Shown here: positions 9,555-19,246 of the stretch, piece by piece
Position numbering within the stretch: position 1 is the stretch's first letter
Layout of the letters: every line of letters begins with the position of its first letter
Assembly: GCF_001021555.1 (NCBI RefSeq)
Contig: NZ_LDCP01000002.1
Location: 558,001-622,000 of the forward strand
Direction of reading: 5' to 3'
Source: Aurantiacibacter marinus
GTDB lineage: Bacteria > Pseudomonadota > Alphaproteobacteria > Sphingomonadales > Sphingomonadaceae
Length of the DNA stretch: 64,000 nt
Position numbers and translations under genes: made by a program
The notes under the pieces: model-generated
Seen by the model: only the letters and a program-made list of their open reading frames with translations
What the model was told of the DNA's origin: nothing
The model's database searches: none

Positions 9555-12401
9555 ATGGGTAACGAACCGCAAAATTTCCTCCCCGAGCTGCCTTCGCAGG
9601 GCGATGCGCAAGCCGGGCCTAGCTGGGGCAATCCGCGCTGGCCGCTGGTCGATGATGCGGGCGATTTGTCGGCCGCGATGGACCCGACCGACATGGTCGC
9701 GGTGGTGCAGCAGGCTGCGGCAAAGGCGGGCAAGCCGGCAGACAGTGCCAGCGTGGAAGAGGCGTGCCGCGATTCCATTCAGGCGATGCTGCTGATCCGG
9801 CTGTACCGGGTGCGTGGCCATCTGGCGGCGGACCTTGATCCGCTGGGATTGTCGCACCGCGAAACGCCCGAGGACCTTACGCTCGCTTGGCACGGCTTTG
9901 CAGGCAAGGAAGACAAGGAGGTCTTCGTTGGCGGGGTATTCGGGTTTGAATGGGTGAAGGTTGGCGTACTGTTCGACGTACTCCGAAACACCTATTGCGG
10001 CCATGTCGGCCTGGAATACATGCATATCGCCGACACTGAAGAGCGGCGCTTTTTGCAGGACCAGTTCGAAAAGCCCGAAGAGACGATCCAGTTCACCCCC
10101 GAAGGCAAGCAGGCCATTTTGCAGGCTGTCATCAGGGGCGAAGAATATGAAAAATTCCTCGGCAAGAAATACGTCGGCACGAAGCGGTTCGGCCTTGACG
10201 GCGGCGAAGCAATGATCCCGGCGCTGGAAGCGGTGATCAAATATGGCGGCTCCACCGGGATTCGCGAAATCATATACGGGATGGCGCACCGGGGCCGATT
10301 AAACGTGCTCGCGAACGTCATGGCGAAGCCTTACCACGTGATCTTCCACGAATTTTCCGGCGGCAGTGCCAACCCTGACGATGTCGGCGGATCAGGCGAT
10401 GTGAAATACCACCTTGGCACCAGCACGGACCGCGAATTTGACGGCATCAAGGTGCATATGAGCCTCGTCCCCAACCCCAGCCATCTGGAAGCGGTGAACC
10501 CTGTCGTGCTCGGCAAGACCCGCGCGCAGCAGGCGATGCATGATGATCTGGATACGCATGAAAAGGTCCTGCCGGTCCTGATTCACGGCGATGCGGCCTT
10601 TGCTGGCCAGGGCGTGGTGTGGGAATGTTTCGGCATGTCCGGCGTGCGTGGTTATTCCACCGGCGGCTGCCTGCACTTTATCGTGAACAACCAGATTGGC
10701 TTCACCACCAGTCCGAAATTCGCACGCTCATCCCCCTACCCGTCCGACGTGGCGAAAGGCGTTCAGGCGCCCATCCTGCATGTGAACGGCGATGATCCCG
10801 AAGCGGTGACTTTCGCCTGCAAGCTGGCCATTGAATATCGCCAGAAGTTCAAGCGCGATATCGTGATCGACATGTGGTGCTATCGCCGGTTCGGCCACAA
10901 TGAAGGCGATGAGCCGAAGTTTACCCAGCCGCTGATGTATGATGCGATCAAGCAGCACCCGCGCGTATCGGAAATCTATTCCGATCGTTTGCTGAAGGAA
11001 GGCGTGATCGAAGCTGGCACCGCGCCTGCCATGCGGCAGGACTTCATCGACCACCTGGAAGGCGAATTCCAGTCGGCCAAAAGCTACACACCGAACGAAG
11101 TCGACTGGTTCGCCGGCCGGTGGAGCGGGCTGCACAAACCGGCCGATCCGGAAACCGCGCGGCGTAATGTCGAAACTGCGATCGACAAGAAACTGTTCGA
11201 CAGTCTTGGCCGCACGCTGACCACCGTTCCAGACGATCTCACGATCCACAAGACGCTGGGCCGTGTCCTCGATGCGAAGCGTGAAATGTTCGCCAGTGGT
11301 GGAGGTTTTGACTGGGCAACCGCAGAAGCGCTCGCCTTTGGCAGCCTGGTATCAGAAGGATTTGGCGTACGCCTTTCCGGCCAGGATTCGGGCCGCGGCA
11401 CGTTCAGCCAGCGTCATGCGATCTGGGTCGACCAGAACAGCGAAGACAAATACATTCCGCTCGCCACGCTCCCGCATGGCAAGTTCGAAGTGTATGATTC
11501 CACGCTGAGTGAATTTGGCGTGCTTGGTTTCGAATACGGCTTCTCTCTGGCTGATCCCAAAACACTCGTGATGTGGGAAGCGCAGTTCGGCGATTTTGCC
11601 AATGGCGCGCAGATCATGATCGACCAGTTCATTGCCGCAGGCGAAGTGAAGTGGATGCGTGCCAATGGCCTCGTCCTGCTGTTGCCGCACGGCTACGAAG
11701 GTCAGGGGCCGGAACATTCCTCTGCTCGCCTCGAACGTTTTCTGCAATTGTGCGCGAACGACAATATCCAGGTCTGCAACATCACCAGCCCGGCGAATTA
11801 CTTCCATGTTCTACGCCGCCAGATGATGCGGTCTTTCCGCAAGCCGCTGGTTATCATGACGCCCAAAAGCCTGCTGCGTCATGCCTCCGCCAGATCCGAA
11901 GCGGCCCAGTTCAGCGGCGACAGCCATTTCATGCGCATCCTTTCGGACCAGAAAGAGATCGCCGACAAGAACGTGCGCCGCCTCGTGCTGTGTAGTGGCA
12001 AGGTCGCCTATGATCTGATGGACAAGCGGGATGAGCAGGAAGTGGATGATGTTTCCGTGATCCGCCTCGAACAGATCTATCCATTCCCCGGCGAACCGCT
12101 GGCCGTACGCATGAAGCGCATGACCAATCTGGAAGAGGTCGTCTGGTGTCAGGAAGAACCCCAGAACAATGGCGCATGGTTCTTCGTGCAAAACCGCATT
12201 GAAGACGCGCTGACCGCGGCCGGACATACAGGCATGCGCCCGACCTATGCTGGCCGCGAAGAAGCCGCATCACCCGCAACCGGCTTCGCCAAGCGCCATC
12301 TGGCGCAGCAGGAAGCTCTCGTATCCGTCGCGCTGGGCCTGTCCAGCCGCGGCAAATCCGCCGCCATGCAAGCGGCGCGTTCCACCAAAAAGAACAGCTG
12401 A
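9555..12401 (+). CDS. sucA: 2-oxoglutarate dehydrogenase E1 component
   Basis: Thiamine-diphosphate-dependent decarboxylase that starts the oxoglutarate dehydrogenase reaction and passes succinyl groups to SucB. The 948-residue length is normal. Visible features are the N-terminal E2-binding region (DPTDMV..., AMLLIRLYRVRGHLAADLDPLG), GMAHRGRLNVLANVMAKPYH, the TPP-binding core HGDAAFAGQGVVWECFGMS with NNQIGFTT, CYRRFGHNEGDEP, and the C-terminal transketolase part GYEGQGPEHSSARLERFLQLC. It lies 12 bases upstream of sucB in the standard alphaproteobacterial order. Confidence 0.98.
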   Translation: MGNEPQNFLPELPSQGDAQAGPSWGNPRWPLVDDAGDLSAAMDPTDMVAVVQQAAAKAGKPADSASVEEACRDSIQAMLLIRLYRVRGHLAADLDPLGLSHRETPEDLTLAWHGFAGKEDKEVFVGGVFGFEWVKVGVLFDVLRNTYCGHVGLEYMHIADTEERRFLQDQFEKPEETIQFTPEGKQAILQAVIRGEEYEKFLGKKYVGTKRFGLDGGEAMIPALEAVIKYGGSTGIREIIYGMAHRGRLNVLANVMAKPYHVIFHEFSGGSANPDDVGGSGDVKYHLGTSTDREFDGIKVHMSLVPNPSHLEAVNPVVLGKTRAQQAMHDDLDTHEKVLPVLIHGDAAFAGQGVVWECFGMSGVRGYSTGGCLHFIVNNQIGFTTSPKFARSSPYPSDVAKGVQAPILHVNGDDPEAVTFACKLAIEYRQKFKRDIVIDMWCYRRFGHNEGDEPKFTQPLMYDAIKQHPRVSEIYSDRLLKEGVIEAGTAPAMRQDFIDHLEGEFQSAKSYTPNEVDWFAGRWSGLHKPADPETARRNVETAIDKKLFDSLGRTLTTVPDDLTIHKTLGRVLDAKREMFASGGGFDWATAEALAFGSLVSEGFGVRLSGQDSGRGTFSQRHAIWVDQNSEDKYIPLATLPHGKFEVYDSTLSEFGVLGFEYGFSLADPKTLVMWEAQFGDFANGAQIMIDQFIAAGEVKWMRANGLVLLLPHGYEGQGPEHSSARLERFLQLCANDNIQVCNITSPANYFHVLRRQMMRSFRKPLVIMTPKSLLRHASARSEAAQFSGDSHFMRILSDQKEIADKNVRRLVLCSGKVAYDLMDKRDEQEVDDVSVIRLEQIYPFPGEPLAVRMKRMTNLEEVVWCQEEPQNNGAWFFVQNRIEDALTAAGHTGMRPTYAGREEAASPATGFAKRHLAQQEALVSVALGLSSRGKSAAMQAARSTKKNS

Positions 12402-12413
12402 GGAACTCCTTTC

Positions 12414-13652
12414 ATGGCAACCGAAGTAAAAGTCCCCGCACTCGGGGAATCGGTCACAGAGGCCACCGTCGGCGAATGGCTGAAGCAGCCTGGCGACGCA
12501 GTGGCGGCAGATGAGCCGATTGTCAGCCTGGAAACCGATAAGGTCGCGGTAGAAGTGCCGTCTCCTGTTGCAGGCGTCCTCATGGAATTCGTGGTGGAGC
12601 TGGGTGAAACGGTAGAAGTCGGCGCGGTCATCGCGAAGATCGAAGCCGGCGCAACCGGGGCGGCAAAAGGCGAAGAAGCCGGACGCGCAGCAGAGCAGCG
12701 TGAGGAAAGCAACGAGGCCGACACCGCCAGTTCTTCCGATGGCTCTTTGACTATGTCACCCGCTGTGCGCCGCGCGGTAATCGAACACGGCGTTGACCCG
12801 ACCACCATCAAAGGGTCTGGCAAGGATGGCCGCCTGACCAAGGAAGATGTGGTCGCCGCCGCCAAGGCCAAGAAAGACAGCAGCGGGGCTGCGGCAACCT
12901 CTGCGCCAGCTCCCTCACCCTCGCCTACGCCAGCTCCCGCAGCAAAGGGCGAACGGCGCGAAGAGCGCGTGAAGATGACACGGATGCGCCAGACCATCGC
13001 GAAGCGATTGAAAGGCGCGCAGGAAGAGGCTGCGCTGCTCACCACTTTCAACGATTGCGACATGACCGCCGTGATCGAAGCACGCAATGCCTACAAGGAT
13101 GTGTTCGCCAAGAAGCACGGCATCAAGCTGGGCTTCATGAGCTTCTTTGCCAAGGCTGCTGCACTGGCCTTGAAGGATGTGCCATCCGTCAACGCACAGA
13201 TCGACGGGGACGAAATCGTCTACCACGACTACATCGATCTCTCGGTAGCCGTCAGCGCTCCCAATGGCCTCGTGGTGCCGGTGGTACGCAGCATCGACGC
13301 GATGAGCTTTGCCGAGATCGAGCTCGCCATCGCCGACTTCGGCAAGCGCGCCAAGGCTGGTGAGCTGACCATGGAAGACATGAAGGGCGGCACCTTCACC
13401 ATTTCCAACGGCGGCGTGTTCGGATCGCTGATGAGCACCCCGATCATCAACCCGCCGCAGTCTGCCGTACTCGGCCTCCACCGCATCGAGGATCGCCCCG
13501 TGGCGGTGAACGGCGAAGTGGTAATTCGCCCGATGATGTATCTGGCGCTAAGCTACGATCACCGCATCATTGATGGCCGCGAAGCCGTGACCGCGCTGAA
13601 GATCATGAAAGAGGCAATCGAAGATCCCATGCGGATGCTGATCGACCTTTGA
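12414..13652 (+). CDS. sucB: Dihydrolipoyl succinyltransferase, E2 of oxoglutarate dehydrogenase
   Basis: Core acyltransferase of the complex, 412 residues. An N-terminal lipoyl domain (about residues 1-78) carries the lipoylated Lys in [13 protein letters not shown] variable Ala/Glu linker leads to a peripheral-subunit binding domain ([20 protein letters not shown], then [11 protein letters not shown]). A second Pro/Ala linker precedes the catalytic domain, with [17 protein letters not shown], the [20 protein letters not shown] stretch and the active-site [14 protein letters not shown] (HxxxD). One lipoyl domain is typical for SucB as opposed to pyruvate dehydrogenase E2. A ribosome binding site (GAGGAACTCC) precedes the ATG. 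Confidence 0.98.
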   Translation: MATEVKVPALGESVTEATVGEWLKQPGDAVAADEPIVSLETDKVAVEVPSPVAGVLMEFVVELGETVEVGAVIAKIEAGATGAAKGEEAGRAAEQREESNEADTASSSDGSLTMSPAVRRAVIEHGVDPTTIKGSGKDGRLTKEDVVAAAKAKKDSSGAAATSAPAPSPSPTPAPAAKGERREERVKMTRMRQTIAKRLKGAQEEAALLTTFNDCDMTAVIEARNAYKDVFAKKHGIKLGFMSFFAKAAALALKDVPSVNAQIDGDEIVYHDYIDLSVAVSAPNGLVVPVVRSIDAMSFAEIELAIADFGKRAKAGELTMEDMKGGTFTISNGGVFGSLMSTPIINPPQSAVLGLHRIEDRPVAVNGEVVIRPMMYLALSYDHRIIDGREAVTALKIMKEAIEDPMRMLIDL

Positions 13653-13679
13653 GAACTTATTCCACTGTGGTGAACCAAA

Positions 13680-15092
13680 ATGGCTGAATACGACTACGAC
13701 ATTCTCATCATCGGCGCTGGCCCGGGCGGCTATGTCGCTGCCATTCGCGCGGCGCAGCTCGGCCTGAAAACCGCCTGTGTGGAAAGCCGCGAAACGCTGG
13801 GCGGAACTTGCCTCAATGTCGGCTGCATCCCGTCCAAGGCGATGCTGCATGCGTCCGAATATTTCGATGCGGCGACAAATGGCACTATGGCCGAAATGGG
13901 CATCGAAGTGACGCCAAAGCTGAACATGGACAAGATGCACGCGCAGCGGCTGGATGCTGTTGACGGGCTGACGAAAGGCGTCGCGTTCCTGTTCAAGAAG
14001 AACAAGGTCGACTGGAAAAAGGGCCACGCGGAGTTTGTGGATGCCCACACGGTCGATGTTGGCGGCGAAAAGGTGACCGCTAAGGAAGTAGTGATCGCCA
14101 CCGGGTCCTCCGTTACGAAACTGCCTGGCGTCGAAGTCGACAATTCCAAGCATGTGGTGGTCGATTCCACCGGCGCGCTGGAGCTGCCAACAGTGCCAAA
14201 GCACATGGTAGTGATCGGCGGCGGCGTGATCGGGCTGGAGCTCGGCTCTGTCTGGCGCAGGCTCGGCGCGAAAGTCACCTGCGTGGAATATCTCGATCAG
14301 ATTTTCCCCGGAATGGATGCCGATATCCGCAAGGAATCGAACAAGATCTTCAAGAAGCAGGGCATTGAGTTCAAGCTTTCCACCAAGGTCACCGGCGTAT
14401 CCGTGAAAGGCAAGACCGCCACCGTTACGCTGGAGCCTGCCGCTGGCGGCGAAGCAGAAACGATCGAAGCCGATTGCGTGCTCGTGTCGATTGGCCGCCG
14501 TCCCAACACTGATGGTCTCGGTCTCGAAAACATCGGTCTGGAAGTGAACAAGCGCGGACAGATCGAGATCGACCATGAATTCCGCACCAGCGTGGAAGGC
14601 GTACGTGCCATTGGCGATGTCGTCCCCGGCCCCATGCTCGCCCACAAGGCTGAGGACGAAGGCATTGCGGTAGCAGAATGGATTGCGGGCCAGACCGGCA
14701 TCGTGAACCACGATGTGATCCCTACGGTCGTCTACACTCTGCCCGAAATTGCAGGCGTTGGCCTGACGGAAGAACAAGCCATCGAAAAGATGGGCGGCGA
14801 CAAGTCCAGGATCAAAACCAGCAAATTCCCGATGATGGCGAACAGCCGCGCAAAGACCAATCACCAGACCGATGGGCTTGTGAAGGTCATTGCCGAAGCG
14901 GAAAGCGACCGTGTGCTGGGCATCTGGGCCATCGCCAGCGTGGCAGGCACCATGATTGCCGAAGCCGCCATCGCGATGGAATTTGGCGCGACGAGCGAAG
15001 ACATTGCCTACACCTGCCACGCGCACCCGACCCATGCGGAGGCGCTGAAAGAAGCGGCGATGGGCGTTCAGGGCAAGCCGATCCATATCTGA
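13680..15092 (+). CDS. lpdA: Dihydrolipoamide dehydrogenase (E3)
   Basis: Flavoprotein that reoxidises lipoamide and reduces NAD, 470 residues. Seen in order: FAD-binding IIGAGPGGYVAAIRAAQLG; the redox disulfide GGTCLNVGCIPSKAML; NAD-binding VIGGGVIGLELGSVWRRLG; the second FAD motif VEGVRAIGDVVPGPMLAHKAEDEG; and the C-terminal catalytic His in HAHPTHAEALKEAA of the partner subunit. Its place after sucB suggests service to the oxoglutarate complex, though E3 may be shared with other 2-oxoacid dehydrogenases. The next gene starts three bases after its stop, so transcription probably continues. Confidence 0.98.
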   Translation: MAEYDYDILIIGAGPGGYVAAIRAAQLGLKTACVESRETLGGTCLNVGCIPSKAMLHASEYFDAATNGTMAEMGIEVTPKLNMDKMHAQRLDAVDGLTKGVAFLFKKNKVDWKKGHAEFVDAHTVDVGGEKVTAKEVVIATGSSVTKLPGVEVDNSKHVVVDSTGALELPTVPKHMVVIGGGVIGLELGSVWRRLGAKVTCVEYLDQIFPGMDADIRKESNKIFKKQGIEFKLSTKVTGVSVKGKTATVTLEPAAGGEAETIEADCVLVSIGRRPNTDGLGLENIGLEVNKRGQIEIDHEFRTSVEGVRAIGDVVPGPMLAHKAEDEGIAVAEWIAGQTGIVNHDVIPTVVYTLPEIAGVGLTEEQAIEKMGGDKSRIKTSKFPMMANSRAKTNHQTDGLVKVIAEAESDRVLGIWAIASVAGTMIAEAAIAMEFGATSEDIAYTCHAHPTHAEALKEAAMGVQGKPIHI

Positions 15093-15095
15093 TCC

Positions 15096-15926
15096 ATGCA
15101 GCCTGACATAAGCATTCGTGATCGCCTGCCAGCACTGCTGGCGCTGGCGATCCCGGTGCTTTGCGGCGCTGCGTGGATGGCGACAAACGGTGCTCCGGCG
15201 CATTATCCGCTTGTCAATCTGGGTGCGCTCGCCCTTGCCTGTCTGTGGATCATTGGCGGGCGCGGCCCCCACACCGCGCTCAGCCGCCATATCCTACTCG
15301 GTACCTTGCTGCTTGTACTGCTGAGCCCGCTGTTCATCGGGCCCGAACTGACTTCGATTACCGGCGACCGCGTGATGCGCTGGGTGCCGCTTGGCTCTGT
15401 ATTGCTGCACACTGGAATGCTCGTCGCGCCTGCCCTCGTTCTCCTCGCCGCGCGCAATCGCCGTTATGGCGCAGGGTTCCTCTTGGCAGGCATACTAGCC
15501 GCAATGGTCCAACCCGACGCCGCCACCGGTTTTGCGCTGACCTTCGCCGCAGTGGGCATCCATCACGTAACAAAGGACTGGAAGTTCGGTGCTGCTGCAA
15601 TCCTCGGTTTCTTCGCGTCAATTGCGATGGCGCTTAACGGAGAGATTGCGCCCCAGCCTTTCGTGGAGCGTGTACTGGTAGAGGCGACATTACAAAGCAT
15701 TGCTGTGGGCTTGGCGCTGGCAATCGCGCTAATCATCAGCTTTCTGGTCATACTGTTCACAATACCCTTTGCGCGCGAAGGACGTATGGCGCTGGCAGGC
15801 CTGCTGTTTGGTTTTGCGATTATGGCGCTTATGTCCAACTATCCCACGCCTTTTGTGGGCTATGGCGCTGCTTCCATTCTCGGCTTTGGCCTTGCATTCG
15901 GATTACACAGGATACCCGCCCGATGA
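15096..15926 (+). CDS. Polytopic membrane protein resembling a shortened SEDS (FtsW/RodA) protein
   Basis: A 276-residue protein with about eight membrane segments. Several stretches line up in order with SEDS peptidoglycan polymerases: [12 protein letters not shown] (SEDS: G..RW..LG), [24 protein letters not shown] (SEDS: LLQPDLGTA), [16 protein letters not shown] (SEDS: DR....YQ..QS..A.G) and near the C-terminus [21 protein letters not shown] (SEDS: PLPFISYGGSSLL). SEDS proteins are normally 370-400 residues. Here the QPSE motif and the large extracellular loop with the catalytic Asp are missing, so polymerase activity is unlikely. It follows lpdA by three bases and overlaps the next gene as ATGA. 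Ancestry is inferred from motif order only; the function is unknown. Confidence 0.7.
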   Translation: MQPDISIRDRLPALLALAIPVLCGAAWMATNGAPAHYPLVNLGALALACLWIIGGRGPHTALSRHILLGTLLLVLLSPLFIGPELTSITGDRVMRWVPLGSVLLHTGMLVAPALVLLAARNRRYGAGFLLAGILAAMVQPDAATGFALTFAAVGIHHVTKDWKFGAAAILGFFASIAMALNGEIAPQPFVERVLVEATLQSIAVGLALAIALIISFLVILFTIPFAREGRMALAGLLFGFAIMALMSNYPTPFVGYGAASILGFGLAFGLHRIPAR

Positions 15927-16345
15927 CCAAGCTTTCACCCTTTCATCTTGCTTTCCCGGTTGACGACCTTGCGGCTGCGCGCAGTTTTTGGGGCGGCGTA
16001 ATCGGATGTCCCGAAGGTCGGTCTTCGGACCATTGGATCGATTTCGACTTCTACGGCCATCAGATTGTGACGCATCTTGCTCCTGCCGCAGCGGACCGCG
16101 CCGCCAATCCGGTTGACGGGCATGACGTGCCTGTCCCGCACTTCGGCATCGTGCTGAGCATGGCGGAATGGAAAGATCTCGCAGCGAAGCTGACAGACGC
16201 TGGCGTAGAGTTCGCTATTGCGCCGTACATAAGGTTTGAAGGGCAAGTGGGGGAGCAGGCGACTATGTTCTTCCGCGATCCCGCGGGCAACGCCATAGAG
16301 ATGAAAGCCTTTGCGGACCGGTCGAAACTCTTCGCCAAAGACTAG
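15923..16345 (+). CDS. VOC superfamily (glyoxalase/dioxygenase-like) protein
   Basis: A 140-residue single vicinal-oxygen-chelate module. It begins with the usual [22 protein letters not shown] strand-helix pattern, a metal-ligand His (PFHLAF), a second module with PHFGIVLSM, and ends with [16 protein letters not shown], where the Glu is the usual last metal ligand. The family includes glyoxalase I, extradiol dioxygenases and resistance proteins; the substrate cannot be told from sequence. Its ATG overlaps the stop of the upstream SEDS-like gene by four bases, so the two are translated together. Confidence 0.87.
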   Translation: MTKLSPFHLAFPVDDLAAARSFWGGVIGCPEGRSSDHWIDFDFYGHQIVTHLAPAAADRAANPVDGHDVPVPHFGIVLSMAEWKDLAAKLTDAGVEFAIAPYIRFEGQVGEQATMFFRDPAGNAIEMKAFADRSKLFAKD

Positions 16346-16377
16346 TCGACCTCGCCTGAGGTGGGTATGGGCCGCGC

Positions 16378-17082
16378 ATGACCCGGCGCAAAATCATGCG
16401 ACTCTTCGCCAAATGGCACATCTGGCTAGGCTGGCTTGTCGGCGTGCCGATCCTGATGTGGACGATCACCGGTCTGATCATGGTGTGGCACCCCATCGAA
16501 CAGGTGCGCGGCGATCATTTGCGGATCGAAAGGGAGCAGGCGCTTTTGCCAGCAGGCAATCCGGTTCCAATTGCGCTGCCCGCAGATGGCAGTGTGCAGT
16601 TTCAGGAAATGCGTGTCGCCATGCAGAATGGCAGGCCCGTGTGGTTTGCGACGCATCCGGATGGCCGCGTGGAGCGTTTCGCCGCTGATGGCACCGGCGT
16701 ACCGCTGCCAGCTATCGACGAGGATTATGTGCGTGCATTAGCTGCCGAGCAAATCGTGGGCGGTGCCGATCCAGTTGCAGTCGAGCAGTTCTCTGCTGAA
16801 AAAGCGCCCTTCGATTTTCGCCGTCCCGTGCCAAGCTGGCGAGTAACTTTGCAGGACGGCGCCCATATCTACATTGATGCGCAAACAGGAGAGATCGCTG
16901 CCGTGCGTTCGCGGTTCTGGCGCGTGTTCGATTTTGTATGGGGTCTGCACATCATGGACTTGCAGGAGCGCGAGGACACCAGCCATCCGGTCCTGATCCT
17001 GTTTGCCGCGCTGGGCGTGCTTGGTTCGCTGCTTGGCTGCGTGCTGATGTTTCGCCGGCGTAAGGCGCGGGTGAAGACATGA
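16378..17082 (+). CDS. PepSY domain membrane protein
   Basis: A 234-residue protein with an N-terminal membrane helix (KWHIWLGWLVGVPILMWTIT), a long periplasmic PepSY-type region ending with WRVTLQDGAHIYIDAQTGEI, and a C-terminal helix (VLILFAALGVLGSLLGCVLMF) followed by a basic cytoplasmic tail. This pattern belongs to the PepSY-associated TM proteins, some of which are linked to iron reduction or siderophore uptake. No iron gene is adjacent, so the role stays open. It overlaps the TRIC gene as ATGA and follows the VOC gene by 32 bases. Confidence 0.85.
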   Translation: MTRRKIMRLFAKWHIWLGWLVGVPILMWTITGLIMVWHPIEQVRGDHLRIEREQALLPAGNPVPIALPADGSVQFQEMRVAMQNGRPVWFATHPDGRVERFAADGTGVPLPAIDEDYVRALAAEQIVGGADPVAVEQFSAEKAPFDFRRPVPSWRVTLQDGAHIYIDAQTGEIAAVRSRFWRVFDFVWGLHIMDLQEREDTSHPVLILFAALGVLGSLLGCVLMFRRRKARVKT

Positions 17083-17702
17083 ATACCGAAATCCTGACAC
17101 CGCTGCTCGATTGGCTCGATCTGCTTGGCGTTGCTGTTTTTGCGCTCACCGGTGCACTCCTTGCCGGCAAGGAGCGCCAGACATTTGTGACCATGGTGTT
17201 CTTCGCGCTGATAACAGGCGTGGGCGGCGGCACGGTGCGTGATCTGTTGATCGGTGCGCCGGTGTTCTGGATTGCCGACCCTTGGGTGACGCTGATTATT
17301 CTTGGTGTGTCGCTGATTGCCTGGCTCACCCCAACGCGGTGGTGGGACGGCCTGCTGCTCGAATTCGCTGATGGCCTGGGGCTGACCGCCTACGCCGTGC
17401 TCGGCTCGGCCAAGGCTCTCAGCTACGGCGTGCCGCCGATCCCGGCTGTGCTGATGGGCGTAATCACCGGCTGCGTTGGCGGCATAATCCGGGATGTGAT
17501 CGCGGGCCGCCCATCTATCCTGATGCGACCGGAACTTTACGTGACGGCTGCGGCTCTATCCGCCGCTCTGTGCGTGTTGGGAGAGTTTCTGGGCCTTCCG
17601 CGCGTGCCGGTATGGATAGGTGCAGCGACGGCCGGCTTCCTGCTCAGAAGCGCGGCCATTCGCTGGAACCTGTCCCTGCCCGCCTATTCGCGCGAACCCT
17701 GA
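17079..17702 (+). CDS. Trimeric intracellular cation (TRIC) channel family protein (UPF0126/YadS-like)
   Basis: A 207-residue inner-membrane protein with about seven helices arranged as two inverted repeats of three plus one. Each repeat carries the family's glycine-rich kink: GVGGGTVRDLLIG with PVFWI in the first and GCVGGIIRDVIAGRPS in the second. Bacterial TRIC homologues are potassium-permeable trimers. The length is typical. The gene is the last of the coupled plus-strand series that begins after lpdA, and its stop is only four bases from the stop of the convergent gene. Confidence 0.92.
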   Translation: MNTEILTPLLDWLDLLGVAVFALTGALLAGKERQTFVTMVFFALITGVGGGTVRDLLIGAPVFWIADPWVTLIILGVSLIAWLTPTRWWDGLLLEFADGLGLTAYAVLGSAKALSYGVPPIPAVLMGVITGCVGGIIRDVIAGRPSILMRPELYVTAAALSAALCVLGEFLGLPRVPVWIGAATAGFLLRSAAIRWNLSLPAYSREP

Positions 17703-17706
17703 AGGC

Positions 17707-18555
17707 TCAATTACCCCGCTGCGGGAAATCTGGTGCCTCTGCTGTGGCATAACGGCCATCGCCTTCGTCCTGCGAAGCGTCGCCATACCCTTCTTCACCC
17801 GGCAGCGGTCCGCCCGGATAGGCAGGCTGTGGGCCATCATTTTCCGGCGTATAACGGGCCTGTGCGCGGTAGGTATATTCACTGTCAGCTGCCGTGCGTG
17901 TGGTGGCACGGGCGCGGGCATAGGCACCGTCATCCCATTGGTCACCTGCGGGCGCAGCTGATGCGGAACTGCCGTAATTCGCATCGGCTTCATAGGAATA
18001 ACCAGGCACGCCAAGATCAACGTTGCGGATTCGCCCATCATTATCGATCCAGCAGCTCCAGCCTTCGCCGCCGGACAGGGTCCCGGCAACACGCCAGCCA
18101 TCGGCGGTGCGGCGCGCGCTGGATATCTCTTCCACCCGCTCATTCCCGCGCTCCACCTGATCGGCGCACATTTCAGCGGCGTTATCGAGGCCGCTGCTGT
18201 CATAGTTTCTGCGCTCATCACGATTACGGCGATCATCCCGATCACGGTAATCCCGATCACGATAATCACGGTCCCGTACCCGGTCCCGGTCGCGGTTTCG
18301 ACCAGAACCCGCGATTGCGGCAATCGTGCCGAGCACCAGAACGCCAGCAATCACGTCACCTGCATCAATCCCCCGATCACGATGACGGCGGTGACGGTAG
18401 CGGTGCTGATTCTGTTCTTCGGCAGCCCCTGTCTGCACCGCCACATCGGATACACCGATGTAGGGCAGATCAACGGCCGCAGCGGGTGTTGCAACCATGG
18501 ACAGTGCCGCTGCCAGGGCGGCACCCGTGGTGATCTTGGATGGCTTGGTAATCAT
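17707..18555 (-). CDS. Secreted Arg/Asp-rich protein with glycine-zipper-like segment (paralogue 1)
   Basis: A 282-residue protein with an N-terminal signal peptide (ITKPSKITTGAALAAALSM..., cleavage near PAAA). A His/Arg-rich stretch is followed by GIDAGDVIAGVLVLGTIAAI (about 63-82), a short hydrophobic Gly-containing segment, then RD repeats (RDRDYRDRDYRDRDD). The C-terminal half has a small domain with two Cys (AEMCADQVERGN, EGWSCWIDNDGRIRNVDLG) and an acidic low-complexity tail. The neighbouring minus-strand gene encodes a shorter paralogue with the same layout, so the pair arose by duplication. I know of no function; a cell-envelope role is plausible. Confidence 0.75.
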   Translation of the reverse strand: MITKPSKITTGAALAAALSMVATPAAAVDLPYIGVSDVAVQTGAAEEQNQHRYRHRRHRDRGIDAGDVIAGVLVLGTIAAIAGSGRNRDRDRVRDRDYRDRDYRDRDDRRNRDERRNYDSSGLDNAAEMCADQVERGNERVEEISSARRTADGWRVAGTLSGGEGWSCWIDNDGRIRNVDLGVPGYSYEADANYGSSASAAPAGDQWDDGAYARARATTRTAADSEYTYRAQARYTPENDGPQPAYPGGPLPGEEGYGDASQDEGDGRYATAEAPDFPQRGN

Positions 18556-18661
18556 ACGATGCTTCCCTGTCCTTAACCCCGTGAAACGCAGGCGCCCTAT
18601 TACGGGCTAGGCGGCCCAGGCTGACACCAACCTGAACCGCCCCGATGCCGTTCAAACTCCG

Positions 18662-19246
18662 TTAGAGCCCGCGGATACCGCGGAAGTCGATATCGACGAC
18701 CCGGCCGTTGCGGAATTCACATTCAAAGCGGCCCTCGTCCCAGCCATCGTTGCGGTAGCCACGGCGATAATCGCCGCGATGTCCACGGCTGCGATAATTG
18801 TCACGAACTGCAATCCGGCCTTTCACTTCAAAACCGTGACGTTCACGGTCCACATCGCGGATTTCGTAAACTTCGGCGCTCGATCCGGTGTAACGCTGGG
18901 CGGTACGCTCTGCGGCCCGGACACAGGCTTCTACTGCACGGCGGCCATTGTTGGCATAACCGCGATTATCCCGGCGATTGTGACGGTAGTTGTCACCGCG
19001 ATAGTCCCGGTCGCGGTAGCGTCGGTCACGATCATCATAGCGATCATTGTTGCCCGACGAGAGGATGGCAGCAAGCCCGCCGAGAATAACGGCGCCGGCA
19101 ATCACTTCACCTGCAGAAATACCGTCATCATGACGGTCGCGGTAGCGATCCTGCGCAGCGGCAGGAGACACTGCGGTCACAGCCATCGCGCCAGCCGCGA
19201 CGGTCGCAAACGTGCCCTTGGCAAATGCTTTGGTTATGGACTTCAT
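18662..19246 (-). CDS. Secreted Arg/Asp-rich protein with glycine-zipper-like segment (paralogue 2)
   Basis: A 194-residue paralogue of the following minus-strand gene. It has a signal peptide ending AVSPAAAQ, then RDRHDDGISAGEVIAGAVIL and GGLAAILSSG, matching the paralogue's GIDAGDVIAG segment, and a run of RD/RYRD repeats. The C-terminal domain contains two Cys (VEACVRAAERTAQR and FECEF) and ends RVVDIDFRGIRGL, which again parallels RIRNVDLG in the other copy. It lacks the acidic tail. The two genes are 106 bases apart in the same direction. Function unknown; very basic secreted proteins of this kind could bind anionic envelope polymers, but this is a guess. Confidence 0.75.
   Translation of the reverse strand: MKSITKAFAKGTFATVAAGAMAVTAVSPAAAQDRYRDRHDDGISAGEVIAGAVILGGLAAILSSGNNDRYDDRDRRYRDRDYRGDNYRHNRRDNRGYANNGRRAVEACVRAAERTAQRYTGSSAEVYEIRDVDRERHGFEVKGRIAVRDNYRSRGHRGDYRRGYRNDGWDEGRFECEFRNGRVVDIDFRGIRGL

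Noticed and set aside
13548-15290. 580-codon minus-strand ORF opposite lpdA
   Set aside because: It mirrors the codon structure of lpdA, has no recognisable domain and is His/Asp/Arg-rich in the way typical of antisense frames in high G+C DNA.
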